The notes: generated by a model not told the origin, from the sequence alone. Counted from the first letter of the stretch, positions 8,854-17,897 are shown. The stretch: DNA of 25,656 nucleotides from Perkinsus olseni (GCA_013115135.1 JABANP010000640.1:1-25656), one strand, 5' to 3'. A program made the numbers and translations.

Positions 8854-8907
8854 TTTTTTAGACAAGTCGCGCCGTGCGGCTCCGCGACTTGCCTAAAAAA
8901 TTTTCGC
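8847..8907. repeat. 25-bp-arm hairpin with AT-rich core
   Basis: Arms 8847-8871 and 8883-8907 are reverse complements with one mismatch (which would be G-U in RNA), around an 11-nt loop at 8872-8882. Each arm has GCGAAAATTTTTTA at its outer end and CAAGTCGCG at its inner end. It is directly joined to the swapped repeat on the left and the 15-bp minisatellite zone on the right. It could be a small fold-back element or the end of one. Confidence 0.8.
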
Positions 8908-8963
8908 AGGGTGTACGAAATGACGGTGTACGAGTTGAAAGAGGGTGTGTGTATGAAATGACG

Positions 8964-9173
8964 GTGTACGAGCATTATGTGTACGAGTGTTTTGTGTACG
9001 AGTATTATGTGTACGAGTGTTTTGCGTACGAGTTTTACATGTACGAGTTTTCTGTGTATGAGTTTTCCGTGTACGAGTCCTCGATGTACGGGTATTTGGT
9101 GTACGAGTCGAAGGTTGACGAGTATTCGAGACATGAGTCGAAAATGTACGAGTTTTCGGTGTACGAGTCGTGA
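8964..9173 (+). repeat. 15-bp minisatellite, 14 units
   Basis: Fourteen head-to-tail 15-bp units of the form GTGTACGAGTNTTNT with drift. Because the unit is a multiple of three, both strands are open: the plus strand reads as a Val-Tyr-Glu-x-x pentapeptide repeat from 8874 to 9173, the minus strand as a Thr-Arg-rich repeat. There is no independent sign of translation. Related single units occur at 8195-8272 and 9870-9940 and around 19046-19110. Confidence 0.85.
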
Positions 9174-10090
9174 ACATCCCGTCTAGTCTCGTGGGGCCAC
9201 TAAATCCCGGGTTCGATCAGTCCGACGAATTAATACATCATATGCCTCGGAACCGGACTGTCGCAGCAATGCCAACCCAGTAGCGCTCGGCTCATTCATA
9301 CGGCGCTCGCTGTCACCTTGTGTAGCTTGAGACATCCCTCTGCTGGAACTCGGCCACGGGAACGAGTAGGAACAGAGATCTCGTCAATGTACTTGCCGTA
9401 CCTTGCTCGTTCATTACCGGGGCGGAACATATCCAGGTGGGCAATAAAGTTGTACAAATTCCTGAGCTTCGGGATCAGGACCTACTCAAGACACCCGACC
9501 AAGGAGTCTCCTCTGACGATTTCTACTGTCCCGCTGGCCACCCTCCCGAATAACGGTCCACCTCCACGCTGTGATAATGAGACGGCGAGGCACCCCTCGG
9601 GCTTGTCGTATGTTCGCGGGGTTTGACGAGACGCGGTTGAAGGGAGACGAGGTCGGCAGCCATGGCCTCTCGTTCACACTTGCACATCTGAGAATCAGCA
9701 TCCTCTGCGTCAGTGGCCGTCGTCTGCGGCAATCTACTCTCTCATTCGCTTAGGCATGTTAGCAAGTCGATCACGATTTCGTCGAGCAACAGTCCGAGAA
9801 GTTTTTAGTTCTCGCAACGATGCGGGCTCAGGTGCATCCTCCGGTAAGGATCGTTCAGTACAGTGACAACTCGTAGAAATAACATTCGTACATGCTTGAT
9901 CCGTAAAGTTTCCACACGTACAGTTTTGGGCCATACAGGGTAGGTGAAAGCCACAGGCTAGCTTGTGAGCGGCGTTTAAGCAAGCCGAAACCTCGTGGCT
10001 GTCCCGAGTGAGACATGTTGTGTGACGAGATAGCAGCGCTACAACGAATTGTAAATGACATAGCAGCGAACTGTTGATTGATTTTCTTCC
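9174..10090. other. No recognised gene
   Basis: About 0.9 kb with only short frames and no recognisable motif. It includes a B-box-like trace at 9209-9218 and degenerate tacgag-type units at about 9870-9940. It may be the 5' non-coding part of the DIRS-like element that starts coding at 10091, but no boundary repeat was found. Confidence 0.4.
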
Positions 10091-11239
10091 ATGCTAGTCG
10101 CCAACGACGTTGAGGAGAAAGTTAAAGCGTTGGTCAGGGACCTCCTGGAAGAGAACCCCTTCGCTGAGGACGCCTTGAACGCTCTGGTTTCGAACTTGGT
10201 GAATAACGATCTAACTACAATCGACTTCTTAGCTCAAGCTCCAGTGGCACTGGTTGATGCTTTACTCAACACCTATGACGGTGAAGCGGCCAAGGCGTCG
10301 GCTAGACTCAGGCTGGATGTTATAATAGAGGAAGCGCAAGCGCGCCGCTCTTTGAAACGTGGAAGAGCTGAGAAGGAAATCAAGGTCTCCAACATGGTAA
10401 CTGGCTTGAAGAGCCTACAGGGTCACGTTGGCCCGTTGGCTCTCAAAGCTCCTCCAGAGCTGGTCTCGCAGAGACGGTTCTTGAACGATTTGGAAGAAGA
10501 CCCCTATACTTATGTCCCTCCGTCTGATTTACAAGTAGCCCAAGATGTCGTCGACAGCTCAGTGACAACCCAGAAACTGGTAAGCCTTAAACTGGCACAC
10601 ATTAAGCTGTCTCCGTCGAAGCCAGTTACTAACCTAGCCCAATGGGTTAGCTGTTTTCCTCGCTTTTGAATAGCCTTGATGATTGTCATTCCTTCCGGCG
10701 AAGAGGTCAGTTCCTTGGCTATTATCGCTTACATCAACCGAATCATTGAGCTAACTGAGAACACCTCTTTCAAACCAAGCAACTGCTTTCGACGAGCAGT
10801 ATCGGTCCCGGATTATCACTCCAGGGGGCTTTCATGGTCGGACATATTAGCCGACCCTGGTTCGGTAGACTCCGCCTCACTGGTTGTGCCCAAGTGGGTG
10901 TTCTTAACCGTGATCGGGACTCCAAGCCGGAGGGTAAGAGATCTCAGAATCGGTTCGACCAAGTCTGTCGGTATTGGAAGCAGGGCCGATGTACCAAGGA
11001 ATCCTTGGCAAGGATTTTGCTGCCGGTTCCGGCGTAGTTATGCCGACCCCCGTCAACAGCAACAGCACACTTGCAAGTCCTGCTATGACGTCGATGCTCT
11101 CAAGAACAGTGACGATTTCTACCCTGGCTCTGGGAAAACAACCAGAAAAATACTGAAGGGGCATCCCGTGGTCGTTCTCGAAGACCAAAACGCTCGAGAT
11201 CGAGGTCGTCCGGTGTCAATGACTCTTTCGAAAAAATGA
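10091..11239 (+). pseudogene. DIRS-like element Gag
   Basis: One frame runs from ATG 10091 to TGA at 10667-10669 and resumes in the same frame to 11239, so a single nonsense change splits it. The first 190 codons are helical and charged. Around the stop it reads LAQWVSCFPRF, then MIVIPSGEEVSSLAIIAYIN, a helical block that resembles capsid regions of this kind of element. Near 10950-11100 a Cys-rich finger is split by a frameshift: QVCRYWKQGRCTKES in one frame, then CCRFRR and HTCKSC in another, matching the C-x8-C...C finger common in DIRS Gag. The frame ends six bases before a perfect hairpin. It would package element RNA; this copy cannot make full-length product. Confidence 0.5.
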
Positions 11240-11242
11240 GTA

Positions 11243-11274
11243 GGGGCTGTACACTTCAATCGATGTACAGCCCC
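11243..11274. repeat. Perfect 11-bp stem hairpin after Gag
   Basis: Arms GGGGCTGTACA and TGTACAGCCCC (11243-11253 and 11264-11274) flank a 10-nt loop. It begins three bases after the Gag stop. It may be an RNA signal between Gag and Pol, or a chance palindrome in decayed DNA. The following 11275-11730 has no recognisable motif. Confidence 0.7.
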
Positions 11275-11729
11275 GCTCGCACATCACCATCGGGTCAGTG
11301 TGAGAAAGTTCTCATTCCCTGCCCTTTCTAGAAGTCCACCAAACTGGCCAATGGGGCCACTATCCCACTCATCTCTTCTTCTGATGAACGAAGCTTGTTG
11401 ATTCTTGTAAAAACAAAGTACTTTGCGGAGTCCTTGAGTCGTCTGAACTATATTATGGACGGGTCAGGATTACCGAAGAATATATCCAACTCTACCCAAA
11501 AGCGGAGTCTCGCTTGCCTTTTCAAGTTTGAGAAGAGCTGAAGCATCGTAGTTGCAAAGTACAAGTTGAAGCTTGCAATTGAGCATCTCGAGATCCCCGA
11601 GAGCATTGATGCCTTTCATCAAGCGAGTTGTGACCTCGCAGGTGCGATGGAGTCGCATGTTAATTTGAACTGTCCTCCGGGAGGACTCCTGCCACAAGTC
11701 TTCGGCCAGCCGTGTTCAAGTTTTCCATG

Positions 11730-12436
11730 GAAATGTTTGATATCGATCCTTACGAAGTCGAAGTAATCTATGGGATGCTGACTCGTGGAGCATCCATAGG
11801 TGCAAATGACCCCATCCCACTGTCAATTTATTGCTCCTCGGCAGAGAGCTCCAATTCCGACAAAACTATATATAAAGTGACGAGAGAATGAGAATATAGT
11901 GAATGAGAAGTTTCAGGACGAAGTCGCCCGTGGGTTTATGAAATGGCTCACCAAAGACGAGGGGAAAGGGAGGGATCTCGCACCCATGGATCTGCTCGTC
12001 AAGTCAAATGCACCCTCTAACGAGTCTAAGAGAAAGCTTTCTCACTATAGGCTCATAGAAGACTACACAAGGAGCCTTCTAAACGAGAAAATTTCTCGGA
12101 GGAATGCCGTTGCTCACGGACTCTGCTACTCTCAAAACTGCAAGATGTAGTTAAATCTCTCTCCTCACTGGTTGACCAGAAACGGCAAGTCTGGTGCCTG
12201 CAACTGGATCTGGCATCTGCCTTCCGGCACATTTCAGTAAGACACGAAGACCCCTGTCAGGTAAATGTGCGAACATCTTCAAGAGCAGTTCAGCATCTGG
12301 TCTTGCCGTTCAGCCTAAAAACATCCCCATACAACTTGATAAGACTAATTACTTCATCAATGTATGGTCAATCATCGTCTCACTCGCTATTTCATGTTGA
12401 TGATTTGATTCAGTTTTATCAGGGCGACGTTGAAAG
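11730..12436 (+). pseudogene. DIRS-like RT, 5' half
   Basis: The coding signal passes through several frames. DPYEVEVIYGMLTRGASIGA is near 11745-11805. The frame at 11899-12150 includes the RT fingers motif SHYRLIEDYTRSLLNEKI. After a shift comes WCLQLDLASAFRHISVRHED near 12190-12250 (motif A, catalytic Asp), and finally HVDD at 12393-12404 (motif C), followed by LIQFYQGDVE to the insertion point. The HVDD box (His in place of Tyr) is the catalytic Asp pair. The RT is cut at 12436 by the LTR element and continues at 17153. At least three frameshifts make it a pseudogene. Confidence 0.7.
12432..12436 (+). other. Target site duplication GAAAG (left)
   Basis: The 5-bp GAAAG immediately left of the LTR is repeated at 17153-17157 immediately right of the other LTR. 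Five-base duplication is normal for Ty3-type integrase. Confidence 0.9.
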
Positions 12437-12642
12437 TGTTATGTAGTTCGCTTGCCGTTCCCGCACTGTGGACACAACAAGAGGCCACGAAGACGGATAT
12501 AACTATGTGCATACGTACACTGTATGCGATAATATCGATCCCGCTATGGATCACGCTGTTGTCTACTAATGCTGTCTATGCGTGCCACCGCGCAACAATG
12601 AATAACATCAGAGTGGCACACATCAACTATGCTCACAGAACA
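12437..12642 (-). repeat. 3' LTR (left), 206 bp
   Basis: Starts TGTTATGTAG and ends CTCACAGAACA in plus-strand view. It matches 16947-17152 at 205 of 206 positions. The frame seen across the LTR (12430-12669) is a by-product and not a gene. Confidence 0.95.
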
Positions 12643-12656
12643 TACGCCCCCCTTGC
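12643..12656 (-). promoter_or_regulatory. Polypurine tract of the LTR element
   Basis: On the minus strand AAGGGGGGCG lies three bases from the 3' LTR, the place and composition expected for the plus-strand primer. The following 12657-12742 is non-coding. Confidence 0.7.
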
Positions 12657-12742
12657 CACGATGATGTAAGAGAAAAAAATCTAACTACTGGTAAAGATAA
12701 TCGCAAGAGGGGTACAACAATGTCACTCGCATTTGTAACATT

Positions 12743-13807
12743 TTAATAACTCTCCCGGCTAATCCTTCGTAGGGCTCTTCGTAGGTCCATAACATCCACT
12801 TCGCCGGGTTTGCATGGCGACAATCTCGACACATGTAGTATTCGGGTGTTGCCATCACAAGTCACCTTGACTTTACGATACAAACCATAGTCGTCGTTCG
12901 GATCGTTCACAACCAGGCCTTGCTTGTGGCTGATAAAGCCAACTACACGCCAGCGATCTTCACTATAAGGGGTTTCATTGGTCTTAGTCAGCTGCTGATC
13001 ATATTTAGTCATATCGCGCACCCTTACGATATCACCAGGATGGAGATCATGCTTAGTCGCCTCCGACAGCTTCGCGTCAGCGTCCTCGACACACTTAGCC
13101 ACTAACCTGGACCATTCAGCGGACACGACTGTGAGCTGCATCATCTCTGCAGGAATCCTACCGGTAGTAGCATGGACGGTGCCATCGTAGGCTTTCATGA
13201 CCTTCTTCACAGCATCCGTGATGTTGACACCACTGTCATCAGCTAATACAGCTCGTAACCACATTCTTATAGTTCGGTGCAGGGATTCTATCATCCCGTT
13301 AGACTGACTTGACCTTGCAGGAGAATACAACCTTGTAACTCCTTCCAGCCGACAACTGACGAAGCCTGCCGCGTTATCGGTCAACAAATACTCTGGCCGT
13401 TTACCGATCACATCCCACGCCTTGTGGAATGCAGCCTCAAGGGTCGCCGTGTCCTCACCCCGCAAAGTCACCAAGCAAGCAAACTTGCTCACTACACACT
13501 GCTGTGTCAGACAAGGCACCTTGTTGATGTACATAACATCCGCACACACGATGCTGAAGGGCTTGGCACCAGCCAGGACACTCGATGAGAACAGACCAAT
13601 ATCATGACCAACAAACAACGGCTTCGTACGGCGCGCACAGATATCACACTGCTGCAGGAACTCAGTGGCATCCGCAACGTCAGAAGGGAACCAACCCATA
13701 GAAGTCAATGCAGGTAGTACTCGTCGTTGGCCTGCATGACAGAGCGCACCGTGTAACCCATGCACGAACTCGTCTCGAAGGGCTTCGGGTATGATGGGAA
13801 CGCACAT
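12743..13807 (-). CDS. Integrase of the LTR element
   Basis: The frame begins near the CVPIIPEAL segment, but it is really the continuation of Pol after a one-base frame offset and not a separate gene. The zinc-binding HHCC is H19-x4-H24 and CDIC at 54-57. Catalytic residues are D90 (SIVCADVMY), D144 (LLTDNAAGF) and E174 (QSNGMIESLHR). The last two are only 29 residues apart, against about 35 in most relatives, so a small deletion in the core is possible. The C-terminal domain (about 240-340) is basic and beta-rich (HPGDIVRVRDM; RILHVSRLSPC). It stops 100 bp before the 3' LTR. It inserts the cDNA, producing 5-bp duplications. Confidence 0.85.
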   Translation of the reverse strand: MCVPIIPEALRDEFVHGLHGALCHAGQRRVLPALTSMGWFPSDVADATEFLQQCDICARRTKPLFVGHDIGLFSSSVLAGAKPFSIVCADVMYINKVPCLTQQCVVSKFACLVTLRGEDTATLEAAFHKAWDVIGKRPEYLLTDNAAGFVSCRLEGVTRLYSPARSSQSNGMIESLHRTIRMWLRAVLADDSGVNITDAVKKVMKAYDGTVHATTGRIPAEMMQLTVVSAEWSRLVAKCVEDADAKLSEATKHDLHPGDIVRVRDMTKYDQQLTKTNETPYSEDRWRVVGFISHKQGLVVNDPNDDYGLYRKVKVTCDGNTRILHVSRLSPCKPGEVDVMDLRRALRRISRESY

Positions 13808-13811
13808 CTTC

Positions 13812-16154
13812 TCAGCTTGATTTTGGTGGCTTATAACATCTTACTAGCACATCATACTCGTCGACATCACATTCTGGGAAGACTTGTTGTAGATCAAAAT
13901 CAACACGCTCTGGTAGAAGTCGATGTTGACGGATAGCTCTCCTCACAGCGAAGAGTTCGTCATCATCATATTGGGCCTCTACAACAGCTCCCAAGTTCAA
14001 CACCCAATTACTGTCAAAGAGATTGGGGTCAGCAACAGCAACACCAACAACGGTGAGGTCCTCCTCAATGTCAATCAGACCCTTCTCGTCAATATCGATG
14101 GACTCGAGCAGCCGCAGAAAAGCCGGATCAACTCTACTCATCTCATCGCTAGGGTTCTTCTCAGATGAAACCCTGCATACCGAGAACTCAGTGAAGACCT
14201 CAGCCGCATCGAAGATAGCCTGCAACCTGCGTCCCACCAAGGTAGTAGACATGCCACCACGCTTGACGCTCTGACCCTCCATGAAACGCTGTCTCCAATT
14301 CCTCACACATTCATTATCAGTATGAAGGTAAACACGACCACCGATGAATGGCGTAGCCCACATGATTGCACGAGTAGCAGCACACAGCTCATTGATGTTA
14401 ACATGCCGGAGAGCTGCCCGGGAGTCTAGCAGCCAAGAAGCATCACGGACCTGTACCAATGACCCACTGCTCGTCTCATATGATAGGGTGGCACCCATAG
14501 CCACAGAACTGGAGTCTGCGTGAACGTGCCACGCTACCGCATCCAATGGTTTGGGGCAGAACCAGACTCCCCGGGCCGGATCTCCTTCACGACTCAGCTT
14601 CTCGCGAATAAAGTCTACTAGGTTCACGATGAAGAGGTCAACGTCGGAGTCCCACGGTATACGACTCATGGCCCTGAGCAAGACAGCAGTATGAGACCTC
14701 AACCAGGCCGCTATCGGGACATGACCCACAAGCCGGCCACACCAGCCTGCTATCTCTCGAAGGGTAGGCCTGCCTCCACTGTTAGGATCGACGTTCAGGT
14801 CGATGTCTTGGTCACTCCGACGGCACCACATTAGGACTCCTTCATGACGATACAAGTCCAGTCCTAGTGCACGGCTACCACTGCTGCCGATGATCAATGT
14901 GGGTTTGCACAGCATACCACCACGTGCCAGGGCCTTCCGCACTGCTACCACTGCAGGCGGATCGTCTGCGAGCTCACCACGACAGTTTGTGTTGGCTTCG
15001 ACAGACTCATCCTGCTCTTCGATGAGTATATCATCAAGGAAGGCTGACACCGGGTAGGGCACCCGCATCAAGAGCCAGCGGATCACTCCCGTAGCCACCT
15101 TCGGAGCAATGGCGATCCCAAACGGTAGGACAACCATAGTATACAGCTTACCACCTATCATCACCACCATAAACTTGAAGTGTTTAGGATCCATCTTAAT
15201 ACAGTAGTAGCACTTGATGACGTCCAGTGTGTAGCCACGTTCCACCGCTCGCCACTGATGCAGAGTGTCTCGGCAGTTGACCATGTCCCGGATCGGATTA
15301 CTGACCAGGCAGCGATTCAGCTGCCGGAAATCCAAACACATACGTAAAGGTGTGCTCACCTTATGTGCTTGGGGTACCAACACCCACGGAAGCATGTTGG
15401 AGACCTCGCCATCATACTCTCGTATCCAACCATTATCAAGCAACTTCTGGGTCTCAACCTTCAAATGTTGCTCCTCATCACTGGTGAGCTGGGGCCCATA
15501 GTCGCCTCGGTTGGCATTCACGAACGGCTCAGGCTCCTCGCCTCCTCGCCACACCCATTGGCAGGTAAACTGGTTCTCGTCAGCACCTTTTGTCAGGCGG
15601 AAGTCGTTGCTGATGATCTCGACGCGGCCATCATCATACTCATACGCTTGAGTGCCAGGCATATCCGGTACATTGCACGCGTTCTTCACAACCTTTTCCT
15701 TCTCAGACACAGCAACGCCACCAACCAGGATCGACCCCTTGTCGTCCCATCGCATGCCCTGTAGATGCTTGTGGACAAAGTCCCACCCCAGCACCAAAGA
15801 CCCCATGACGGTCTCCGCAACTACCAGACATTCTTGGGACGCTGGTTGCCACCCACATCCACTCATGTACTTGAACTCCAGCTGACATGTACCGCAAGTC
15901 GACATGCTGGCCTCAGGGTCCATAAGCCTCAGCTTTATTGGTGGAGTCTTGTGGTCAACCTCGCAGCCCCAACGCTTCGCCGCTGCCTCACTGATCAACG
16001 ACTTATCACATCCAGTATCAACCGTCACAGAGAGATCCTCGTGGCATACCCGACAAGGAAGATGAGGGCGCGTTACATGTGCACTTCCAAGGCGGCGGGG
16101 CCCTCCTCCGGCCGCCTTGCAGGCTGAAAATCCTGCACTACGCCAGCACCAGCC
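13812..16154 (-). CDS. Protease, RT and RNase H of the LTR element
   Basis: Numbering is from 16028, but the frame is open up to 16154 and overlaps the Gag end, so it is expressed by -1 frameshifting and needs no start codon. The protease has VDTGCDKSLI (D-T-G). RT: LRMCLDFRQLNR at about 228-239, motif A YTLDVIKCYY with D269, motif B LPFGIAIAPK at 301-310, motif C FLDDILIE with the catalytic pair at 332-333. RNase H: HVHADSSSVAMGATL (D505), NINELCAA (E547), LHTDNECV (D571) and NPSDEMSRV (D628). All catalytic residues are kept. It ends at TGA (13812-13814), one base out of frame with the integrase that follows. Confidence 0.9.
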   Translation of the reverse strand, partial: GWCWRSAGFSACKAAGGGPRRLGSAHVTRPHLPCRVCHEDLSVTVDTGCDKSLISEAAAKRWGCEVDHKTPPIKLRLMDPEASMSTCGTCQLEFKYMSGCGWQPASQECLVVAETVMGSLVLGWDFVHKHLQGMRWDDKGSILVGGVAVSEKEKVVKNACNVPDMPGTQAYEYDDGRVEIISNDFRLTKGADENQFTCQWVWRGGEEPEPFVNANRGDYGPQLTSDEEQHLKVETQKLLDNGWIREYDGEVSNMLPWVLVPQAHKVSTPLRMCLDFRQLNRCLVSNPIRDMVNCRDTLHQWRAVERGYTLDVIKCYYCIKMDPKHFKFMVVMIGGKLYTMVVLPFGIAIAPKVATGVIRWLLMRVPYPVSAFLDDILIEEQDESVEANTNCRGELADDPPAVVAVRKALARGGMLCKPTLIIGSSGSRALGLDLYRHEGVLMWCRRSDQDIDLNVDPNSGGRPTLREIAGWCGRLVGHVPIAAWLRSHTAVLLRAMSRIPWDSDVDLFIVNLVDFIREKLSREGDPARGVWFCPKPLDAVAWHVHADSSSVAMGATLSYETSSGSLVQVRDASWLLDSRAALRHVNINELCAATRAIMWATPFIGGRVYLHTDNECVRNWRQRFMEGQSVKRGGMSTTLVGRRLQAIFDAAEVFTEFSVCRVSSEKNPSDEMSRVDPAFLRLLESIDIDEKGLIDIEEDLTVVGVAVADPNLFDSNWVLNLGAVVEAQYDDDELFAVRRAIRQHRLLPERVDFDLQQVFPECDVDEYDVLVRCYKPPKSS

Positions 16155-16924
16155 TTAACATCACCGTCACCATCCTTGCCCTTCTGAACGTCGTCCTTCA
16201 CCGCACGTCGCTGAGGGCAATTTCTCGCGATATGCCCATACTGCTGACACTCATAACACCGAGGACCCTTTCCCTGGCGCTTCCCTTGCGCCTTGGTGCT
16301 CTTGTTGGGGTGGTTCTGTCGGCACTCAGCAGCAACGTGGCCCACACGCTTGCAGGCGTAACAGTATCTCCCGCTGGTGACAGCAGCGGCAACGACCTGC
16401 TTCTGGGGAGTCTCGGTCTTGAGCAAAGTTCTAGCCTTCAAGATGACATCCTTAACAGGCAAGGGGCGACCATCATCCTCGAAGATTCTAATGGAATCGC
16501 GCACCCGGTCAGGCAGAGCTCCGAGGATACTCTCACGTAATATGATGTCCTTCGCAGGCTCATTGACCCCAAGCACCCTCAAGTACCGGCGGAACTCCGC
16601 AGCGACGCCATCGACGGTGTCATCACTCTTCCATACACGACCGGTCAACAACTTCCACGCCTCAGTGGTCGTCAAGGAGAAGGCTTCGCCCAAGGCTCGT
16701 ACCACATGTGTATACCCCACATCTGTGTTGTCGTCCTCAACCTCGTCAGCTGCCTGGCGTGCTATCTCCTTGGCAGAACCCTCGGCAAACAACACCAAGT
16801 ACTGCGCCTTTTGCGCCGCACTCCAACGACTGGCAGCAGCCACGGTCTCGAACTCGCGTAACCAAAGCGCGAAGTCCTTGTCACCAGTGAAGGGCTCCAA
16901 TCTGGATTCTAGTTTGAACGGCAT
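16073..16924 (-). CDS. Gag of the LTR element, 283 aa
   Basis: Starts at ATG 16922-16924; the preceding in-frame codon is GTG, so the longer start is not needed. Residues 1-165 form the capsid-type helical region with FALWLREFETVAAASRWSAA and a later ALPDRVRDSIRIF. Two CCHC zinc knuckles follow: CYACKRVGHVAAEC at about 188-201 and CYECQQYGHIARNC at about 223-236, both C-x2-C-x4-H-x4-C. The tail is Lys/Arg- and Gly-rich. It builds the virus-like particle and binds RNA. The last 26 codons overlap Pol in the -1 frame. The start is only 22 bases inside the 5' LTR, so the leader is very short. Confidence 0.92.
   Translation of the reverse strand: MPFKLESRLEPFTGDKDFALWLREFETVAAASRWSAAQKAQYLVLFAEGSAKEIARQAADEVEDDNTDVGYTHVVRALGEAFSLTTTEAWKLLTGRVWKSDDTVDGVAAEFRRYLRVLGVNEPAKDIILRESILGALPDRVRDSIRIFEDDGRPLPVKDVILKARTLLKTETPQKQVVAAAVTSGRYCYACKRVGHVAAECRQNHPNKSTKAQGKRQGKGPRCYECQQYGHIARNCPQRRAVKDDVQKGKDGDGDVKAGAGVVQDFQPARRPEEGPAALEVHM
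16097..16103 (-). promoter_or_regulatory. Candidate -1 frameshift site GGGCCCC
   Basis: In the Gag frame the minus strand reads G GGC CCC, fitting X XXY YYZ. It lies 21 bases before the Gag stop, inside the 79-base zone where both frames are open. Slipping moves ribosomes into the protease frame. This heptamer is less common than A/U-rich ones, so other positions in the overlap remain possible. Confidence 0.45.
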
Positions 16925-16946
16925 CACTCCTGGATCTGGGCACCAA
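16925..16946 (-). promoter_or_regulatory. Primer-binding-site-like sequence
   Basis: Immediately inside the 5' LTR the minus strand reads TTGGTGCCCAGATCCAGGAG. TGG at the LTR edge is the usual complement of a tRNA CCA end. The matching tRNA could not be named from sequence alone. It ends directly at the Gag ATG. Confidence 0.6.
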
Positions 16947-17152
16947 TGTTATGTAGTTCGCTTGCCGTTCCCGCAATGTGGACACAACAAGAGGCCACGA
17001 AGACGGATATAACTATGTGCATACGTACACTGTATGCGATAATATCGATCCCGCTATGGATCACGCTGTTGTCTACTAATGCTGTCTATGCGTGCCACCG
17101 CGCAACAATGAATAACATCAGAGTGGCACACATCAACTATGCTCACAGAACA
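16947..17152 (-). repeat. 5' LTR (right), 206 bp
   Basis: Partner of 12437-12642 with one substitution. It holds the promoter of the minus-strand element. It is followed by the duplicated target GAAAG at 17153-17157 and then by the rest of the interrupted DIRS-like RT. Confidence 0.95.
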
Positions 17153-17883
17153 GAAAGCTCAACTCCGCTCACAGCTATATTGTTATGGCTATGCTCCGGC
17201 TTCAAACAACAGCTTGGAAAATGTCCATCAACAAGAAACCCACAAAGTTTATAGGCTATTCGCTAGAGTTCGAAGAATCCGGCGATGTGTGGTTGGCGAT
17301 TCGAGGTGACTGTTCTCTCTGGCTGAAAGTTCTGCAAAACGAGACTGCTCATAACAAACTGGTCGTTGAAGCAAAGGCAAAACAAGCCCACTTCTCAATT
17401 GTAGCGTCAGATGCCTCGCTTAACGGCATAGGCGGTTTTCTTCACGAGGACCGCAAGTCTCGCTATTTTTCCTTTCCTTTAAGTGGCTTTCCATCAGCAC
17501 AACGCAGGGTCCTCCTGCGCGATGAAAATCATCCCGAGTCAAGGGACATGGTTGCTGGTGAACTACTGAATTCTCTTCGCACTCTCTATCTCGCAACATC
17601 TCTCAAGACGGGCACCTGTAATTATTGCTGTAGATAACACTGCAACACGAGGTATACTCAAGAAGCTCGACTTTAAGCGGAGCGTCCTGCGTAATCTGCT
17701 ACTCAGAGCTCTAGGCCGGATTGTAAACGGGTTGTCAGAACTCTCGGTAATCCATCTGAAGTCAGAGGAGGATAAAATCGCCGATTGCCTATCGCGCAAC
17801 ACGGAAGTGAATCTCCCCCTGAAGTGGGCCCGTTTGGCTCACAACCCGGACTGGCAATATATACCCCTATTCCTGTTCTTCTA
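17153..17883 (+). pseudogene. DIRS-like RT 3' end and RNase H
   Basis: Resumes the RT frame cut at 12436 (STPLTAILLWLCSGFKQQL). The frame from 17185 contains KFIGYSLEF (RT thumb region) and the RNase H motifs FSIVASDASLNGIGGF (Asp at 17410-17412) and MVAGELLNSLRTL (Glu). A frameshift near 17615 moves the signal to another frame with IIAVDNTATRGIL (second Asp) and EEDKIADCLSRN (last Asp), ending in a stop near 17883. All four acidic RNase H positions can be seen, so only the frameshift and lost RT continuity break it. It belongs with the recombinase that follows. Confidence 0.7.
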
Positions 17884-17897
17884 ATGATACTATCTGT

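Larger units (their letters stand above)
12437..17152 (-). mobile_element. Complete LTR retrotransposon, Ty3-type, recent
   Basis: A 4,716-bp element on the minus strand with 206-bp LTRs (TGTT...AACA ends) that differ at one position (12466 C, 16976 A), flanked by GAAAG. Reading from the right it has the 5' LTR, a primer-binding-like stretch, Gag with two CCHC knuckles, protease-RT-RNase H, integrase, polypurine tract and 3' LTR. Gag and Pol overlap in a -1 relation. The RT-RNase H and integrase frames are offset by one base at an AAAA run near 13820, the only clear break. The near-identical LTRs imply a recent insertion. Confidence 0.93.

Noticed and set aside
8893..9177. Minus-strand Thr/Arg-rich repeat protein
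   Set aside because: It arises from the 15-bp unit being divisible by three, with no start context or homologous domain.
16946..17254. Open frame across the right LTR (102 codons), nearly repeated at 12430-12669
   Set aside because: It is the LTR read in the direction opposite to the element, and the similarity of the two frames only reflects LTR identity.
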